Source: Rhizobiaceae bacterium (GTDB taxonomy: Bacteria > Pseudomonadota > Alphaproteobacteria > Rhizobiales > Rhizobiaceae). From it: a stretch of 64,000 nt of DNA. The stretch spans positions 1 through 64,000 of the forward strand of contig JAHBYY010000001.1 in assembly GCA_019635715.1 (NCBI GenBank). Direction: 5' to 3'. The position numbers and the translations under genes are program-made. The notes beneath the pieces were generated by a model. It was not told where the DNA came from. It was given only the letters and a program-made list of their open reading frames with translations, and did not search any database. Positions 1 to 8,568 of this stretch are shown here, in pieces; the first letter of the stretch is position 1; the number at the start of each line of letters is the position of its first letter.

Positions 1-7
1 AGTCCGC

Positions 8-1294
8 ATGACCTACCAATCTCCCATCTCCCCCGGCATCTCCTGGTACGAGGACACGGTCGGCGAGCGACCGACCTACCCGCCGCTCGACGGCGACCGC
101 AGTTGCGACGTCGCCATCGTCGGCGGCGGCTTCACCGGCCTGTCGGCCGCGGCGCATCTGGCCAAGGCGGGAACTTCGGTCGCGCTGATCGAGGCGCATC
201 GCTTCGGCGACGGCGCGTCCGGGCGCAACGGCGGACAGCTTGGCACCGGACAGCGCGCCTGGGCCGAGGAGCTGGAGGCCGAATACGGCTTCACGCGCGC
301 CAAGGCACTGTTCGATTTGGCGGAGGAAGCCAAGGCGCAGCTACTCGAATTCGCCTCCGTCCACGGCATCGACATCGACTATCGGCCCGGCCAGATGTCG
401 GTGGTCCATAAGCGACGCTATCTCGACGACTACCGCAAGCACCCCGACATCATGGCGGCACGCTTCGGCTATCCGCACATCACCTTCATGGACGCCGCCG
501 AGACCGCGCAACGCCTCGGCTCCAGCCACTATTTCGGCGGGACGCGCGACACCGGCACCGGACACATCCATCCGCTGAAGCTGGTCGTGGGCACGGCTCG
601 CGTCGCGGCCTCCGCCGGAGCCGCGTTGTTCGAGAACACCAGGTCGACCGGCATCACGAGCAGCGGCGGCAAGGTCAGGGTCGCCACCGCGCGAGGCACC
701 ATCACCGCGGAAAAATGCCTGATCGCCGTCAACGCCTATGGCGAAAGGCTCGAACCGATCAGCAGCGCCCATGTCATGCCGATCGGCTCCTTCATCGGCG
801 CCACCGTCCCGCTGGGAGCCGACAGCCCGGTGCTGCCGGGCGGAGAAGCCGTGGATGATTCCCGCTTCGTGGTGCGCTACTTCCGCAAGTCGTCGGACGG
901 CCGCCTGCTGTTCGGAGGGCGCGAGATCTACGCGGTCAACGACCCGAAGGACATCCATATTCACATCCGCAAGCAGATCGCCGAGCTCTATCCGGCGCTG
1001 AAGGATGTCGAGATCACCCATGGCTGGGGCGGCTATGTCGGGATCACCATGCCGCGCAAGCCCTTCGTGCGGGAGGTCATGCCGCATGTCATCTCGGCCG
1101 GCGGCTACTCCGGCCACGGCGTCATGCTGTCCAATTTCCTCGGAAAACTGTTCGCCGAAACCGTGTCGGGCAATCGCGACCGCCTGAAGCTGTTCGAGGA
1201 CCTGAACATCCCCGCCTTCCCGGGCGGCCGCCGCTTCCGCTCGCCGCTGCTGTTCCTTGCGCTCAACTGGTTCGCGCTGCGCGATCGACTCTGA
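8..1294 (+). CDS. FAD-dependent amine/amino-acid oxidoreductase (PuuB/OrdL-like, DAO family)
   Basis: A 428-residue flavoenzyme of the D-amino-acid-oxidase fold. A Rossmann dinucleotide motif (VGGGFTGLSAA) lies at about residues 38-48 after a short N-terminal extension. The segment GASGRNGGQL at about residues 69-78 is typical of PuuB/OrdL gamma-glutamylputrescine oxidoreductase-like proteins, and a C-terminal FAD-contact region reads SAGGYSGHGVMLSNFLGKL. These enzymes oxidise a secondary or primary amine to an aldehyde, giving H2O2 or passing electrons on. The exact amine cannot be read from the sequence; polyamine-derived and amino-acid substrates are both possible. The gene is complete, with its ATG seven bases into the window, so its operon partners would lie upstream of the window. 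Confidence 0.85.
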   Translation: MTYQSPISPGISWYEDTVGERPTYPPLDGDRSCDVAIVGGGFTGLSAAAHLAKAGTSVALIEAHRFGDGASGRNGGQLGTGQRAWAEELEAEYGFTRAKALFDLAEEAKAQLLEFASVHGIDIDYRPGQMSVVHKRRYLDDYRKHPDIMAARFGYPHITFMDAAETAQRLGSSHYFGGTRDTGTGHIHPLKLVVGTARVAASAGAALFENTRSTGITSSGGKVRVATARGTITAEKCLIAVNAYGERLEPISSAHVMPIGSFIGATVPLGADSPVLPGGEAVDDSRFVVRYFRKSSDGRLLFGGREIYAVNDPKDIHIHIRKQIAELYPALKDVEITHGWGGYVGITMPRKPFVREVMPHVISAGGYSGHGVMLSNFLGKLFAETVSGNRDRLKLFEDLNIPAFPGGRRFRSPLLFLALNWFALRDRL

Positions 1295-1394
1295 TGCCTG
1301 TCGCCTAAAGGTGGGAACCGGTTTCGGGACAACGACATGCACCGAAACAAAACTAAAGCGGGTCGCCTGAGTCCGATTTGACGCGACGCGCTTT
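1295..1394. repeat. RIME-like intergenic mosaic element
   Basis: About 100 bases built of two imperfect palindromes. The first has arms GCCTGTCG (1296-1303) and CGACATGC (1333-1340) around an AACCGG core. The second has arms AAAGCGGGTCGC (1355-1366) and GCGACGCGCTTT (1383-1394), identical at 11 of 12 paired positions. Two adjacent large palindromes of this size, lying directly after a stop codon, match the Rhizobium-specific intergenic mosaic element (RIME1). The wording closely resembles the element I know from Mesorhizobium and Sinorhizobium intergenic regions. It could act as a transcript-end hairpin for the oxidoreductase gene. I noticed no second copy in this window. Confidence 0.65.
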
Positions 1395-1694
1395 GGACCT
1401 GTGGACAGTTTTGGGGCGGGCGCGGCCTTGGCGGCTTAATCATAAGGTGCGTATCGCGATTTTGCCGGTTGCGAAGCCGCATAGCCGCGGCGTATCGTCC
1501 GGCCTGCCAATTTTCGTGTCCATTTCCTGGCGCCTCGGGGGATTTCGGCGCAGAGATGCCACAATCTTGAAGCAAACGTGTCACACGGGCACGGCCTAGG
1601 CGGCCCGGGGGCTTCAGCCTCACACAGGCCGAACACGATAATGATAATCCGAACCACCGGGCACAGAAACCGGTGCGACGCGGAGAGGGTTGTA
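1395..1694. other. intergenic region with no recognisable gene
   Basis: Three hundred bases between the RIME-like element and the SH3-protein gene. Open frames on both strands lack a plausible start or recognisable protein and look like chance frames. An in-frame ATG at 1641 could extend the downstream gene by 18 codons, but the TTG at 1695 has the better ribosome-binding site. No RNA gene was identified. Confidence 0.5.
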
Positions 1695-2498
1695 TTGAAG
1701 GGGCTATTCAAGGCGCCAAAATCAAGGCGCGTCTCCTATGAGTTCCGCCATGGCGCGCGCGCGTCGATCTGGCATGAGATTTCCGTGCGCTCGCATCTGG
1801 TTGTCGCGGCGATAGGGACGGTCGTTTTCCTCGGCATGGCCGGAACTGCGATCTGGCTCGCCCTCCCCTCCAACCGCACAGCCGTCCTTGCCGCCAGGAA
1901 CGACCCCGTGAAGCCGGCACCGGAAGCCGCGATCGCAAGCCTGGTGGCCGCACCGCAGAAGGCGGCGACCGCATCGCGGGCACCTGTCAAGAACGCCGAA
2001 GAGTTGCGCGCCCAGACGGCGGGCAGCGAGCCCGACAAGGCCAGAGTCGCAGCCGACCCGGTGAAGACGCTTGGGCAGACCGATCAGCGCTGGGTGGATT
2101 CGAACGGCAAGGACGTCAAGGCGGCGCTCAGCGCCGCAGCCGGAGCGGCGACCGAGGATGCACTCGACGACATCGTCGCCAATGCCTACGCCGATGACGG
2201 CGGGGGCGCCGATGCCGCCCTCACCGCGGCCATTCCCGCCAAGCGTCCGGATGCGCCGAAGGCCGCCGAGGTCGCTGACGAAGAGCCGTCGAAGCAGACG
2301 GCCGACGCGACCCGGCAGAGCCGGACGCTGCGCGCCGTCACCTTGCGCTCCCGGCCGAGCAGCCGCGGCAGCGTGCTGGGCACGGTCCCGGGCCGCGCCA
2401 CCGTCGACGTGATCTCGTGCTCGAGCTGGTGCGAGATCGTCTACAGCGGCAAGCACGGCTACGTGTACAAGGGTTTTCTGCGGAACGGCGGCCGGTAG
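1695..2498 (+). CDS. membrane-anchored SH3-domain protein
   Basis: A 267-residue protein of unknown role. A short basic N-terminus is followed by one transmembrane segment at about residues 34-55, an Ala/Pro/Lys-rich linker of about 120 residues, and a C-terminal bacterial SH3 domain (about residues 205-264: TLRAVTLRSRPSSRGSVLGT followed by VDVISCSSWCEIVY and GYVYKGFL). Extracytoplasmic SH3b domains usually bind cell wall or other envelope partners, so a periplasmic position is likely. The TTG start is chosen because GGAGAGGG lies at 1682-1689 with good spacing; an upstream in-frame ATG at 1641 gives an 18-residue longer version. Two Cys residues in the SH3 domain could form a disulphide. Confidence 0.7.
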   Translation: MKGLFKAPKSRRVSYEFRHGARASIWHEISVRSHLVVAAIGTVVFLGMAGTAIWLALPSNRTAVLAARNDPVKPAPEAAIASLVAAPQKAATASRAPVKNAEELRAQTAGSEPDKARVAADPVKTLGQTDQRWVDSNGKDVKAALSAAAGAATEDALDDIVANAYADDGGGADAALTAAIPAKRPDAPKAAEVADEEPSKQTADATRQSRTLRAVTLRSRPSSRGSVLGTVPGRATVDVISCSSWCEIVYSGKHGYVYKGFLRNGGR

Positions 2499-2543
2499 AG
2501 CAATGCCAGCCAGATTCCGGCTGCCTTGCGCCGCCGCCCCGGG

Positions 2544-3839
2544 TCAGGCGCGCCTGGCCGGCAGCCTCAGTGCCGAATAGGTCAGCACGGCCGAGATCAG
2601 ATACAGCCCGGCGAAGATCGCATTGAGCAGCCAGACCAGGCTTTCGACGTCGCGGGTCATCGACAGGGCATAGATAAGGAACACCGCCTTGGCCGCCCCG
2701 AGCAGCGCGAGGTTCACGGCGCGCGTCAAGGTCTGGCCGCGCGCGAAAAGCAGTTCCGCCTGATATTCGACGATGTTGCGCGCGCCGGGGACGAGAAACG
2801 CCAGGCCGATCAGCCCTGCCGCCTGGGCGACGTTGCTTCCAAGCGCGTTGGGGAACACGTAGAGCACGAGCGCGAGCGACCCCAGCGCCAGGCTTGAGAT
2901 CGTCAGGATTCCCAGTTCGATGCCGCCGCGCATGCGCCAGCCCGTGAGCAGCGACGGCGTTCGCATCATCCGCTGCACCAGCATCATCGTGAAGGTACGG
3001 ATGGGGATCGCCGTCAGGTCGACGAGGCGCATGATCACCGCGTAGATGCCTGCCAGTTGCGGCCCGCCGAAGGACAGGACGACGAACTTGTCGAAATCCA
3101 TCTGCAGGTAGAACAGCACCTCGGCACAGGCCACGTAGAGCGAGTCCGGGAGCCGCCGCCAGTACAGCTTCGGATGGATGCGGATGCGCTGGCGCGGGTA
3201 GAAGACGGCGAAGGCGACGAAGGCGATCGCCGCATTGGCGACGAGATAGTAGACGCACCAGTCGGCGAGGCTGCCGCCCGAGACCAGCATGAAGGCGAGT
3301 GCCGCGGCGGCGCGGGCCGCCGTCGACAGGATGGCGAGCAGGGAGGCCCTGCCGAACTGTCCGAGGCCGTTGTTGACGATGATGACGGCTTCCACCGGGC
3401 GCCACAGCAACGCCTCCGCCGCGACCACCATGGCGAAGGCACCCACCGTCATCGTGCCGTTGAAGAACAGCAGGTAGACCACCGCGGAACCCGCGCCGAG
3501 GACCGGCAGCGAGATCAGCGCCATCATCAGGAAGCCGCCCGTGAACAGCCCGATCAGCAGCGGCTTCACCGTGGCGATGCGGTAGAGGCTGGAGATGAAA
3601 CCGAAGCCGAGGATACGCGACAGCACGACGCCGGCCGCCGACGCGGTGGCGAAGATGCCGAAGTCCGACAGCGGCAGCGTGTTGGCGAGCAGCACGAAAT
3701 AGGCGAGCGAGAACACCAGCCGCCCGCCGGCGCCGCTGATGGCGGCAAGATAGTCGCGAACGAGCCCGCGGCGGCTCGCCAGGAAGCTGCGCAGGCGCGT
3801 CGCAGGGCGCGTCGCAAAGGTGTCGGTGGTACCGGCCAT
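2544..3839 (-). CDS. polysaccharide flippase-like membrane protein (Wzx/MATE-type)
   Basis: About 431 residues with roughly a dozen hydrophobic segments, arranged like the MOP superfamily of lipid-linked oligosaccharide flippases used in Wzx/Wzy-type polysaccharide export. The N-terminus is basic, then membrane segments begin near residue 35. The central part (PKLYWRRLPDSLYVACAEVL, then QMDFDKFVVLSF) resembles oligosaccharide translocases. The ATG at 3839 is preferred over an in-frame start seven codons upstream. The gene is divergent from the GumC/ExoP-like gene at 4018, and a glycosyltransferase/polymerase locus lies 11 kb away, so it probably moves the lipid-linked repeat unit of the same surface polysaccharide. 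Family assignment rests on topology more than on a diagnostic motif. Confidence 0.75.
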   Translation of the reverse strand: MAGTTDTFATRPATRLRSFLASRRGLVRDYLAAISGAGGRLVFSLAYFVLLANTLPLSDFGIFATASAAGVVLSRILGFGFISSLYRIATVKPLLIGLFTGGFLMMALISLPVLGAGSAVVYLLFFNGTMTVGAFAMVVAAEALLWRPVEAVIIVNNGLGQFGRASLLAILSTAARAAAALAFMLVSGGSLADWCVYYLVANAAIAFVAFAVFYPRQRIRIHPKLYWRRLPDSLYVACAEVLFYLQMDFDKFVVLSFGGPQLAGIYAVIMRLVDLTAIPIRTFTMMLVQRMMRTPSLLTGWRMRGGIELGILTISSLALGSLALVLYVFPNALGSNVAQAAGLIGLAFLVPGARNIVEYQAELLFARGQTLTRAVNLALLGAAKAVFLIYALSMTRDVESLVWLLNAIFAGLYLISAVLTYSALRLPARRA

Positions 3840-3924
3840 GGCCGCCACGATAGGCGGCAATGATTAAGTCGCCGTTTTTCCGAAGGGCCGGATCGCGGCC
3901 TTCTCCACTCCAACGCGAAAAGGC

Positions 3925-3940
3925 AAGGTTCATTAACCTT
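3925..3940. promoter_or_regulatory. inverted repeat AAGGTT-N4-AACCTT in divergent promoter region
   Basis: A perfect 6-base inverted repeat with a 4-base loop in the AT-rich gap (3840-4017) between the divergent flippase and GumC-like genes. It could be an operator serving both genes. Half of a CtrA-type box (TTAA at 3933-3936) falls inside it, but no second TTAA sits seven bases away. Confidence 0.3.
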
Positions 3941-4017
3941 TTATTGTCCATGCGACTTTAGCGTGGCTTAACAATTGGACGAGCAACCGCGCCTCCAGAG
4001 TCAACCGCACGTGCCTC

Positions 4018-6483
4018 ATGCCTGACCGCGAAGACCATTCCGCCACGGGGCGCGAGCGTTCGCTGCTGTCGCTCGGCGACGCGCTGCGGGCGGGCGACGC
4101 TCCGGCGGCCGGCCGGCTCGCCCAGGCCGTCGCCCAGGCGCGGGCGCGCAAGGAGGGTCTCGCCGAGGAGTTTCGCCGCAACAAGCTGCGTCACGCCGGC
4201 CAAGACCGCCAGGCGGCCGAGCCGAGCACCGCCCCGCCGGCATTTCGGCAGGTCGCGGCCGACGGCAGCGGAGCGCCGGAGCCGGCTCGGGAAAAGACCG
4301 ATGAGGCACGCACGCCTCCCGCCGCCGGCGAACCGGCGGCGCAAGCCCCCGCGTCCCGGCCGGCCGACCCGCAGGCCTCCCCCGCCCGAGCCGAGATGGC
4401 CGCCGCCGAAGACGACGCCATCGCAGGCGAGGCGGACGGCCGCTGGCATCCGCTGATCGATCCGGCGAAGGTCATCTCGGGCGTCATCAATTCCAAGAAG
4501 ATCATCGCGGCGACGACCGTCGCCGGCGCGCTGATCGGCGTCATGGTGGCGTTGAGCACGCCAAAGACCTATTTCGCCGCGACCGAGCTGCTCGCCGACC
4601 CGCGCGACCTCAATCTGGTCGACAGGGAGCTGACCCAGGGCGGCATCTCCAACGAGGCGACGCTGGCCATCGTCGACAACCAGGTTCGGATCATGAAGTC
4701 CGGAACCGTGCTGTCCAACGTGGTCCAGCAGCTCAACCTCGCGGCCGATCCTGAATTCAACGGCACCGGAAAATCCGGCCCGTTCAGCTATCTGTCGAAG
4801 GTCAGGTCGCTGTTCTCGTCCTCCGACGGCGCCGCCGATCCGGGCCGGCGCACGGCGCTGGCGGTGATGAACCTCGGAAAGGCGCTGACCGTGGAGCGCG
4901 GCGGCCGCACCTTCGTGGTGCTCGTCGGCGCAAATACCCAGGATCCGGAGAAATCGGCGCTCATCGCCAACACCACCAGCCGGGTCTTCCTGGAACGCTA
5001 CGGCCAGATCGCCTCGGATTCCGCGGGACGGGCGGCCGGCGAACTGTCGGCAAAGCTCGACGAGCTGCGCAACGCCGTCGAGACGGCGGAACGCAAGGTC
5101 GAGACGTTCAAGGCCGAGAACGACCTGATCGACGCGCAGGGCCGGCTGATCACCGACGACGAGATCGTCAAGCTGAACGACCAGCTCGGCGTGGCGCGCG
5201 CCCGCACGCTTGAGATCAAGGCCCGGTCCGACGTGACGCGCGGCGCCGATGCCGACGCGGTGATCGGCGGCTCGCTTCCGGAGGAGCTCTCGTCGGCGAC
5301 GATCCAGGAGCTCCGCACCCAGTATTCGACGCTCAAGGGCGAATCGGACCGGCTGGCGGTGCGGCTCGGCCCGCGCCATCCGCAGTTGCTCGCGGTCGAG
5401 GCACAGCTTGGCGGGCTGCGCGACCAGATCGGCTCCGAGATCCGCCGCATCGCCGCCGCCACCCAGACCGAGCTGAGACGCGCCGTCGAACTCGAACAGC
5501 AGCTTTCCTCGCGGCTCGCCCAGTTGAAGGTCCGCCAGGGCGATCTCAGCGGAGAGATGGTGACGTTGCGCGAGCTCGAGCGCGACGCGACCGCCAAACG
5601 CGCGGTCTACGAAGCCTATCTGCTGCGTGCCAAGGAAACCAGCGAGCAGCAGGGCATCAACAGCGCCAACATCAACATCATCTCAGAAGCGACCCCGCCG
5701 TTCGAATCGAGTTCGACCTCGCGGTCCGTGACGGCCATGACCGGAACCGTCCTGGGCTTCCTGTTCGGCGTCGGCGTCGGTGCCGCCAGGGGCGGCTGGG
5801 CCGGTCTCAGCCAGAATATGAGAAATCGCCGCCGCCGTGCCGGGCCGCGCCCGCGAAAGCCGGTCGACACCATGTTCGATCATGAGCCGGCCGTGCCGCC
5901 GGCCCTGGTGGAGGAAACGGCCGCCGACGCCACGCCGCAGGCCGCAGCCGTGCCGCGCGACGTGCGCGCCGAAACCGATCAAACCGCCGCGGATGCGTCC
6001 GCTCAATCGAGGCAGGAACCCATGCACCGTCCCTATGCCAGCGACTACCCGCCGGTGGAGCAGCCCCGGCAGGCGCACGACCATCCCTACGGCACCGCCC
6101 ATCCCTATCCCTACCCGCCGATGGCGCCGCCCGTCGCCGCGATGAGCCCTGCCCATTACGGCTATCCGGCGGCGCCCGGCTATGCCGCGCCCTACGGCTA
6201 TCCGCAGGCGGGGCCGATGCCGGGCCAGGGCTACCCGCAGCCTGCTGCCGCGCCGTACTGGCAGCAGCCGCCGCATCCGGCGATGGCCTATCCGCAGCCC
6301 TATCCGCCACCGCAGCCCTACGCCCCGGCCGAACCGGACCGCTATGCCGGGCAGCCGCGCCGCGATTCGCAGGCCGCCCACATGACAGAGGCATCGCTGG
6401 ACGAAATCCGCGCCAGCCTGCGCGAGTGCCGCGAGGCGATCCGCGAGCTCGCCGAGCACAGGGCGCAGCGCCGCTACTTCTGA
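4018..6483 (+). CDS. GumC/ExoP-like polysaccharide co-polymerase without kinase domain
   Basis: An 821-residue inner-membrane protein for chain-length control and export of a surface polysaccharide. The order is a cytoplasmic Ala/Pro/Arg-rich N-terminus (about 1-150), a first membrane segment (about 165-185), a Wzz-type periplasmic domain starting TYFAATELLADPRD, long coiled coils at about 330-560, the GNVR-like segment RLGPRHPQLLAVEAQL near 450, and a second membrane segment at about 575-600. ExoP and Wzc proteins normally continue into a tyrosine kinase with Walker motifs. Here the tail is instead a low-complexity Pro/Tyr/Ala region with about sixteen tyrosines (about 660-780), followed by a short charged helix to the end. 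I see no Walker A motif. It is divergent from the flippase gene. Confidence 0.85.
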   Translation: MPDREDHSATGRERSLLSLGDALRAGDAPAAGRLAQAVAQARARKEGLAEEFRRNKLRHAGQDRQAAEPSTAPPAFRQVAADGSGAPEPAREKTDEARTPPAAGEPAAQAPASRPADPQASPARAEMAAAEDDAIAGEADGRWHPLIDPAKVISGVINSKKIIAATTVAGALIGVMVALSTPKTYFAATELLADPRDLNLVDRELTQGGISNEATLAIVDNQVRIMKSGTVLSNVVQQLNLAADPEFNGTGKSGPFSYLSKVRSLFSSSDGAADPGRRTALAVMNLGKALTVERGGRTFVVLVGANTQDPEKSALIANTTSRVFLERYGQIASDSAGRAAGELSAKLDELRNAVETAERKVETFKAENDLIDAQGRLITDDEIVKLNDQLGVARARTLEIKARSDVTRGADADAVIGGSLPEELSSATIQELRTQYSTLKGESDRLAVRLGPRHPQLLAVEAQLGGLRDQIGSEIRRIAAATQTELRRAVELEQQLSSRLAQLKVRQGDLSGEMVTLRELERDATAKRAVYEAYLLRAKETSEQQGINSANINIISEATPPFESSSTSRSVTAMTGTVLGFLFGVGVGAARGGWAGLSQNMRNRRRRAGPRPRKPVDTMFDHEPAVPPALVEETAADATPQAAAVPRDVRAETDQTAADASAQSRQEPMHRPYASDYPPVEQPRQAHDHPYGTAHPYPYPPMAPPVAAMSPAHYGYPAAPGYAAPYGYPQAGPMPGQGYPQPAAAPYWQQPPHPAMAYPQPYPPPQPYAPAEPDRYAGQPRRDSQAAHMTEASLDEIRASLRECREAIRELAEHRAQRRYF

Positions 6484-6596
6484 GGCGGCGCGATTTCGGC
6501 GCCGTGACGGGTTTGCGGCACGGCGCGACGCTGTGGCGGGATTGCGGCCCGAAATTTTGATGACTATGCCCCGGACCGAACAACCGGGGTTTTGTC

Positions 6597-7493
6597 ATGG
6601 CCGAGATCATTGACGGCAAGGCCGTCGCCGAGGACGTCGTCGAGAAGGTCACCGCGATGACCGCGCGCCTGGTGGCGGACAAGGGCGTGGTGCCCGGCCT
6701 GGCGGTGGTGATCGTCGGCGAGGACCCGGCCAGCCAGGTCTACGTCGCTTCGAAGGGCAAACGCGCCAAGGCCTGCGGCTTCCATTCGGTGCAGCACACG
6801 CTGGACGCAGACACCGCCGAGGCCGACCTCGTCGCGCTGATCGAGACGCTGAACGCCGACCCCGCCATCCACGGCATCCTTGTGCAGTTGCCGCTGCCGC
6901 CTCAGATCGATTCCGGCCGCATCATCCAGACCATCGCGCCGGAGAAAGATGTCGACGGCTTCCATTTCATCAATGTCGGCAAACTCGGCACCGGCGAGGT
7001 CGATACCGCCTTCGTGCCCTGCACCCCGGCCGGCTCGATGCTGCTCATCGAGCGCGTGCGGGGACGCGATCTCTCCGGCCTCAACGCCGTCGTGGTCGGC
7101 CGCTCCAACATCGTCGGCAAGCCGATGGCGAACCTGTTGCTCGCAGCCAACTGCACCGTCACCGTCGCGCACAGCCGCACCAGGGATCTGCCGGCGCTAT
7201 GCCGCACCGCCGATATCCTCGTGGCGGCGGTCGGCCGCCCGGAAATGATCCGCGGCGACTGGGTGAAGCCCGGCGCCACCGTGATCGACGTCGGCATCAA
7301 CCGCGTGGCCGCGAGCACCCCGGGCGGCAAGGCGCGCCTGGTCGGCGACGTCGCCTTCGACGAGGCGTCGGCCAATGCCGGCGCGATCACGCCGGTCCCG
7401 GGCGGCGTCGGCCCGATGACCATCGCGCTGCTGATGGCGAACACGCTGGTGTCGGCCTGCCGCTCGGCGGGGCTGCCGCGCCCGACGTTCTGA
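6597..7493 (+). CDS. folD: bifunctional methylenetetrahydrofolate dehydrogenase/methenyltetrahydrofolate cyclohydrolase
   Basis: FolD interconverts 5,10-methylene-, 5,10-methenyl- and 10-formyl-tetrahydrofolate, using NADP, in cytoplasmic one-carbon metabolism. The 298-residue length is normal. Diagnostic segments are [13 protein letters not shown] near residue 43, which carries the catalytic Lys, the substrate loop [11 protein letters not shown] near 97, the Rossmann segment [18 protein letters not shown] near 165, and the C-terminal signature [16 protein letters not shown] near 265. The ATG follows a 113-base gap after the GumC-like gene. A GlxA-type regulator gene begins 50 bases downstream in the same direction. 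Confidence 0.97.
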   Translation: MAEIIDGKAVAEDVVEKVTAMTARLVADKGVVPGLAVVIVGEDPASQVYVASKGKRAKACGFHSVQHTLDADTAEADLVALIETLNADPAIHGILVQLPLPPQIDSGRIIQTIAPEKDVDGFHFINVGKLGTGEVDTAFVPCTPAGSMLLIERVRGRDLSGLNAVVVGRSNIVGKPMANLLLAANCTVTVAHSRTRDLPALCRTADILVAAVGRPEMIRGDWVKPGATVIDVGINRVAASTPGGKARLVGDVAFDEASANAGAITPVPGGVGPMTIALLMANTLVSACRSAGLPRPTF

Positions 7494-7543
7494 CGCCGTC
7501 ACGCTCCCTTGCGCGGCACGCGCCTTGATGTAGAAGCCAGGCC

Positions 7544-8506
7544 ATGAACGATGTCGTGCCGGTCGGCAGGCAGCTCGGTTTCCTGCTCGTCGACAAATTC
7601 TCGATGTTCTCGCTGGCTGCCGCGATCGACACGTTTCGATCCGCGAACCGGCTGCTCGGCCGCGACTACTACGGCTGGACGACGGTCTCGGCCGACGGCG
7701 ACCCCGTCATGGCGTCCAACGGCCTGCCGCTGAAGATCGACTACGGCGTCGCCGACCTGCCTTCCGTCGACATCCTGTTCGTCTGCGTCGGCCTGACCAC
7801 CGAATTCCCCGGCAAGAGCAAGGTGCTGGGGGCGCTTCGCACGCTCGGCCGCCGCGGGGCCTCGCTCGGAGCGCTGTCCGTCGGCTCCTATCTGCTCGGC
7901 GAAGCCGGCCAGCTCGAGGGCCACCGCTGCACGATCCATTGGGAGAACCGCGCCGGCTTCATGGAGCGCTTCCCCGACATCGAATGCACCGGCAATGTCT
8001 ACGAGATCGACCGCAAGCGCTATACCTGCGCCGGCGGAACCACCTCGATCGACCTGATGCTGGAGATCGTGCGTCGCGATCACGGCCCCAACATCGCCAA
8101 CGGCGTCGCCAACCAGTTCCACCACGAGCGCATCCGCTCGGCCGGCGACCGCCAGCGCGTCGGACCGGAGCGCGACCTGACCGGCAAGTCCGAGAAGCTG
8201 AAGAAGATCGTCGAGCTGATGGCGGACCATCTCGACGAACCGCTGTCGGCCGTCCAGCTCGCGAAATCGGCCGGCCTGTCGGTGCGCCAGGTCGAACGTC
8301 TGTTCCTGCGGCACCTGACGGTCACGCCCGGCCGCTACTATATGCGCCTGCGCCTGGAGCGGGCCCGCGAACTGCTGCGCCAGACCAACATGCCGATCCT
8401 CGACGTGGCGATCGCCACCGGCTTTACCTCGCATTCCTACTTCGCCCAGAGCTACCGCCTGCAGTTCGGCCGGCCGCCGAGCGAGGAACGCCGCACCACC
8501 TATTGA
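7544..8506 (+). CDS. GlxA-family transcriptional regulator (DJ-1/PfpI-like domain plus AraC HTH)
   Basis: A 320-residue regulator. Residues about 10-190 form a class I glutamine-amidotransferase/DJ-1-like sensory domain (QLGFLLVDKFSMFSLAAAID at the start, and GSYLLGEAGQLEGHRCTIHW at the nucleophile-elbow region, where Ser or Tyr replaces the usual Cys). Residues about 215-315 form an AraC-type double helix-turn-helix (LSVRQVERLFLRHLTVTPGR and MPILDVAIATGFTSHSYFAQ). Members control amino-acid, carnitine or glycine-betaine catabolism (ArgR, CdhR, GbdR). The target cannot be named here, and no catabolic gene is directly adjacent. The gene may be transcribed with folD across a 50-base gap. Confidence 0.88.
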   Translation: MNDVVPVGRQLGFLLVDKFSMFSLAAAIDTFRSANRLLGRDYYGWTTVSADGDPVMASNGLPLKIDYGVADLPSVDILFVCVGLTTEFPGKSKVLGALRTLGRRGASLGALSVGSYLLGEAGQLEGHRCTIHWENRAGFMERFPDIECTGNVYEIDRKRYTCAGGTTSIDLMLEIVRRDHGPNIANGVANQFHHERIRSAGDRQRVGPERDLTGKSEKLKKIVELMADHLDEPLSAVQLAKSAGLSVRQVERLFLRHLTVTPGRYYMRLRLERARELLRQTNMPILDVAIATGFTSHSYFAQSYRLQFGRPPSEERRTTY

Positions 8507-8568
8507 TCAGCCTTCAAATCGACCTGCGGTTGAACTACCGTGGCGGCGGCAAGCCGAGAGGATGATCG

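Noticed and set aside
341-1342. Antisense open frame of 333 codons opposite the FAD oxidoreductase
   Set aside because: It is an antisense shadow of a well-supported gene, with no family features. Similar shadows occur opposite most genes here and were left out.
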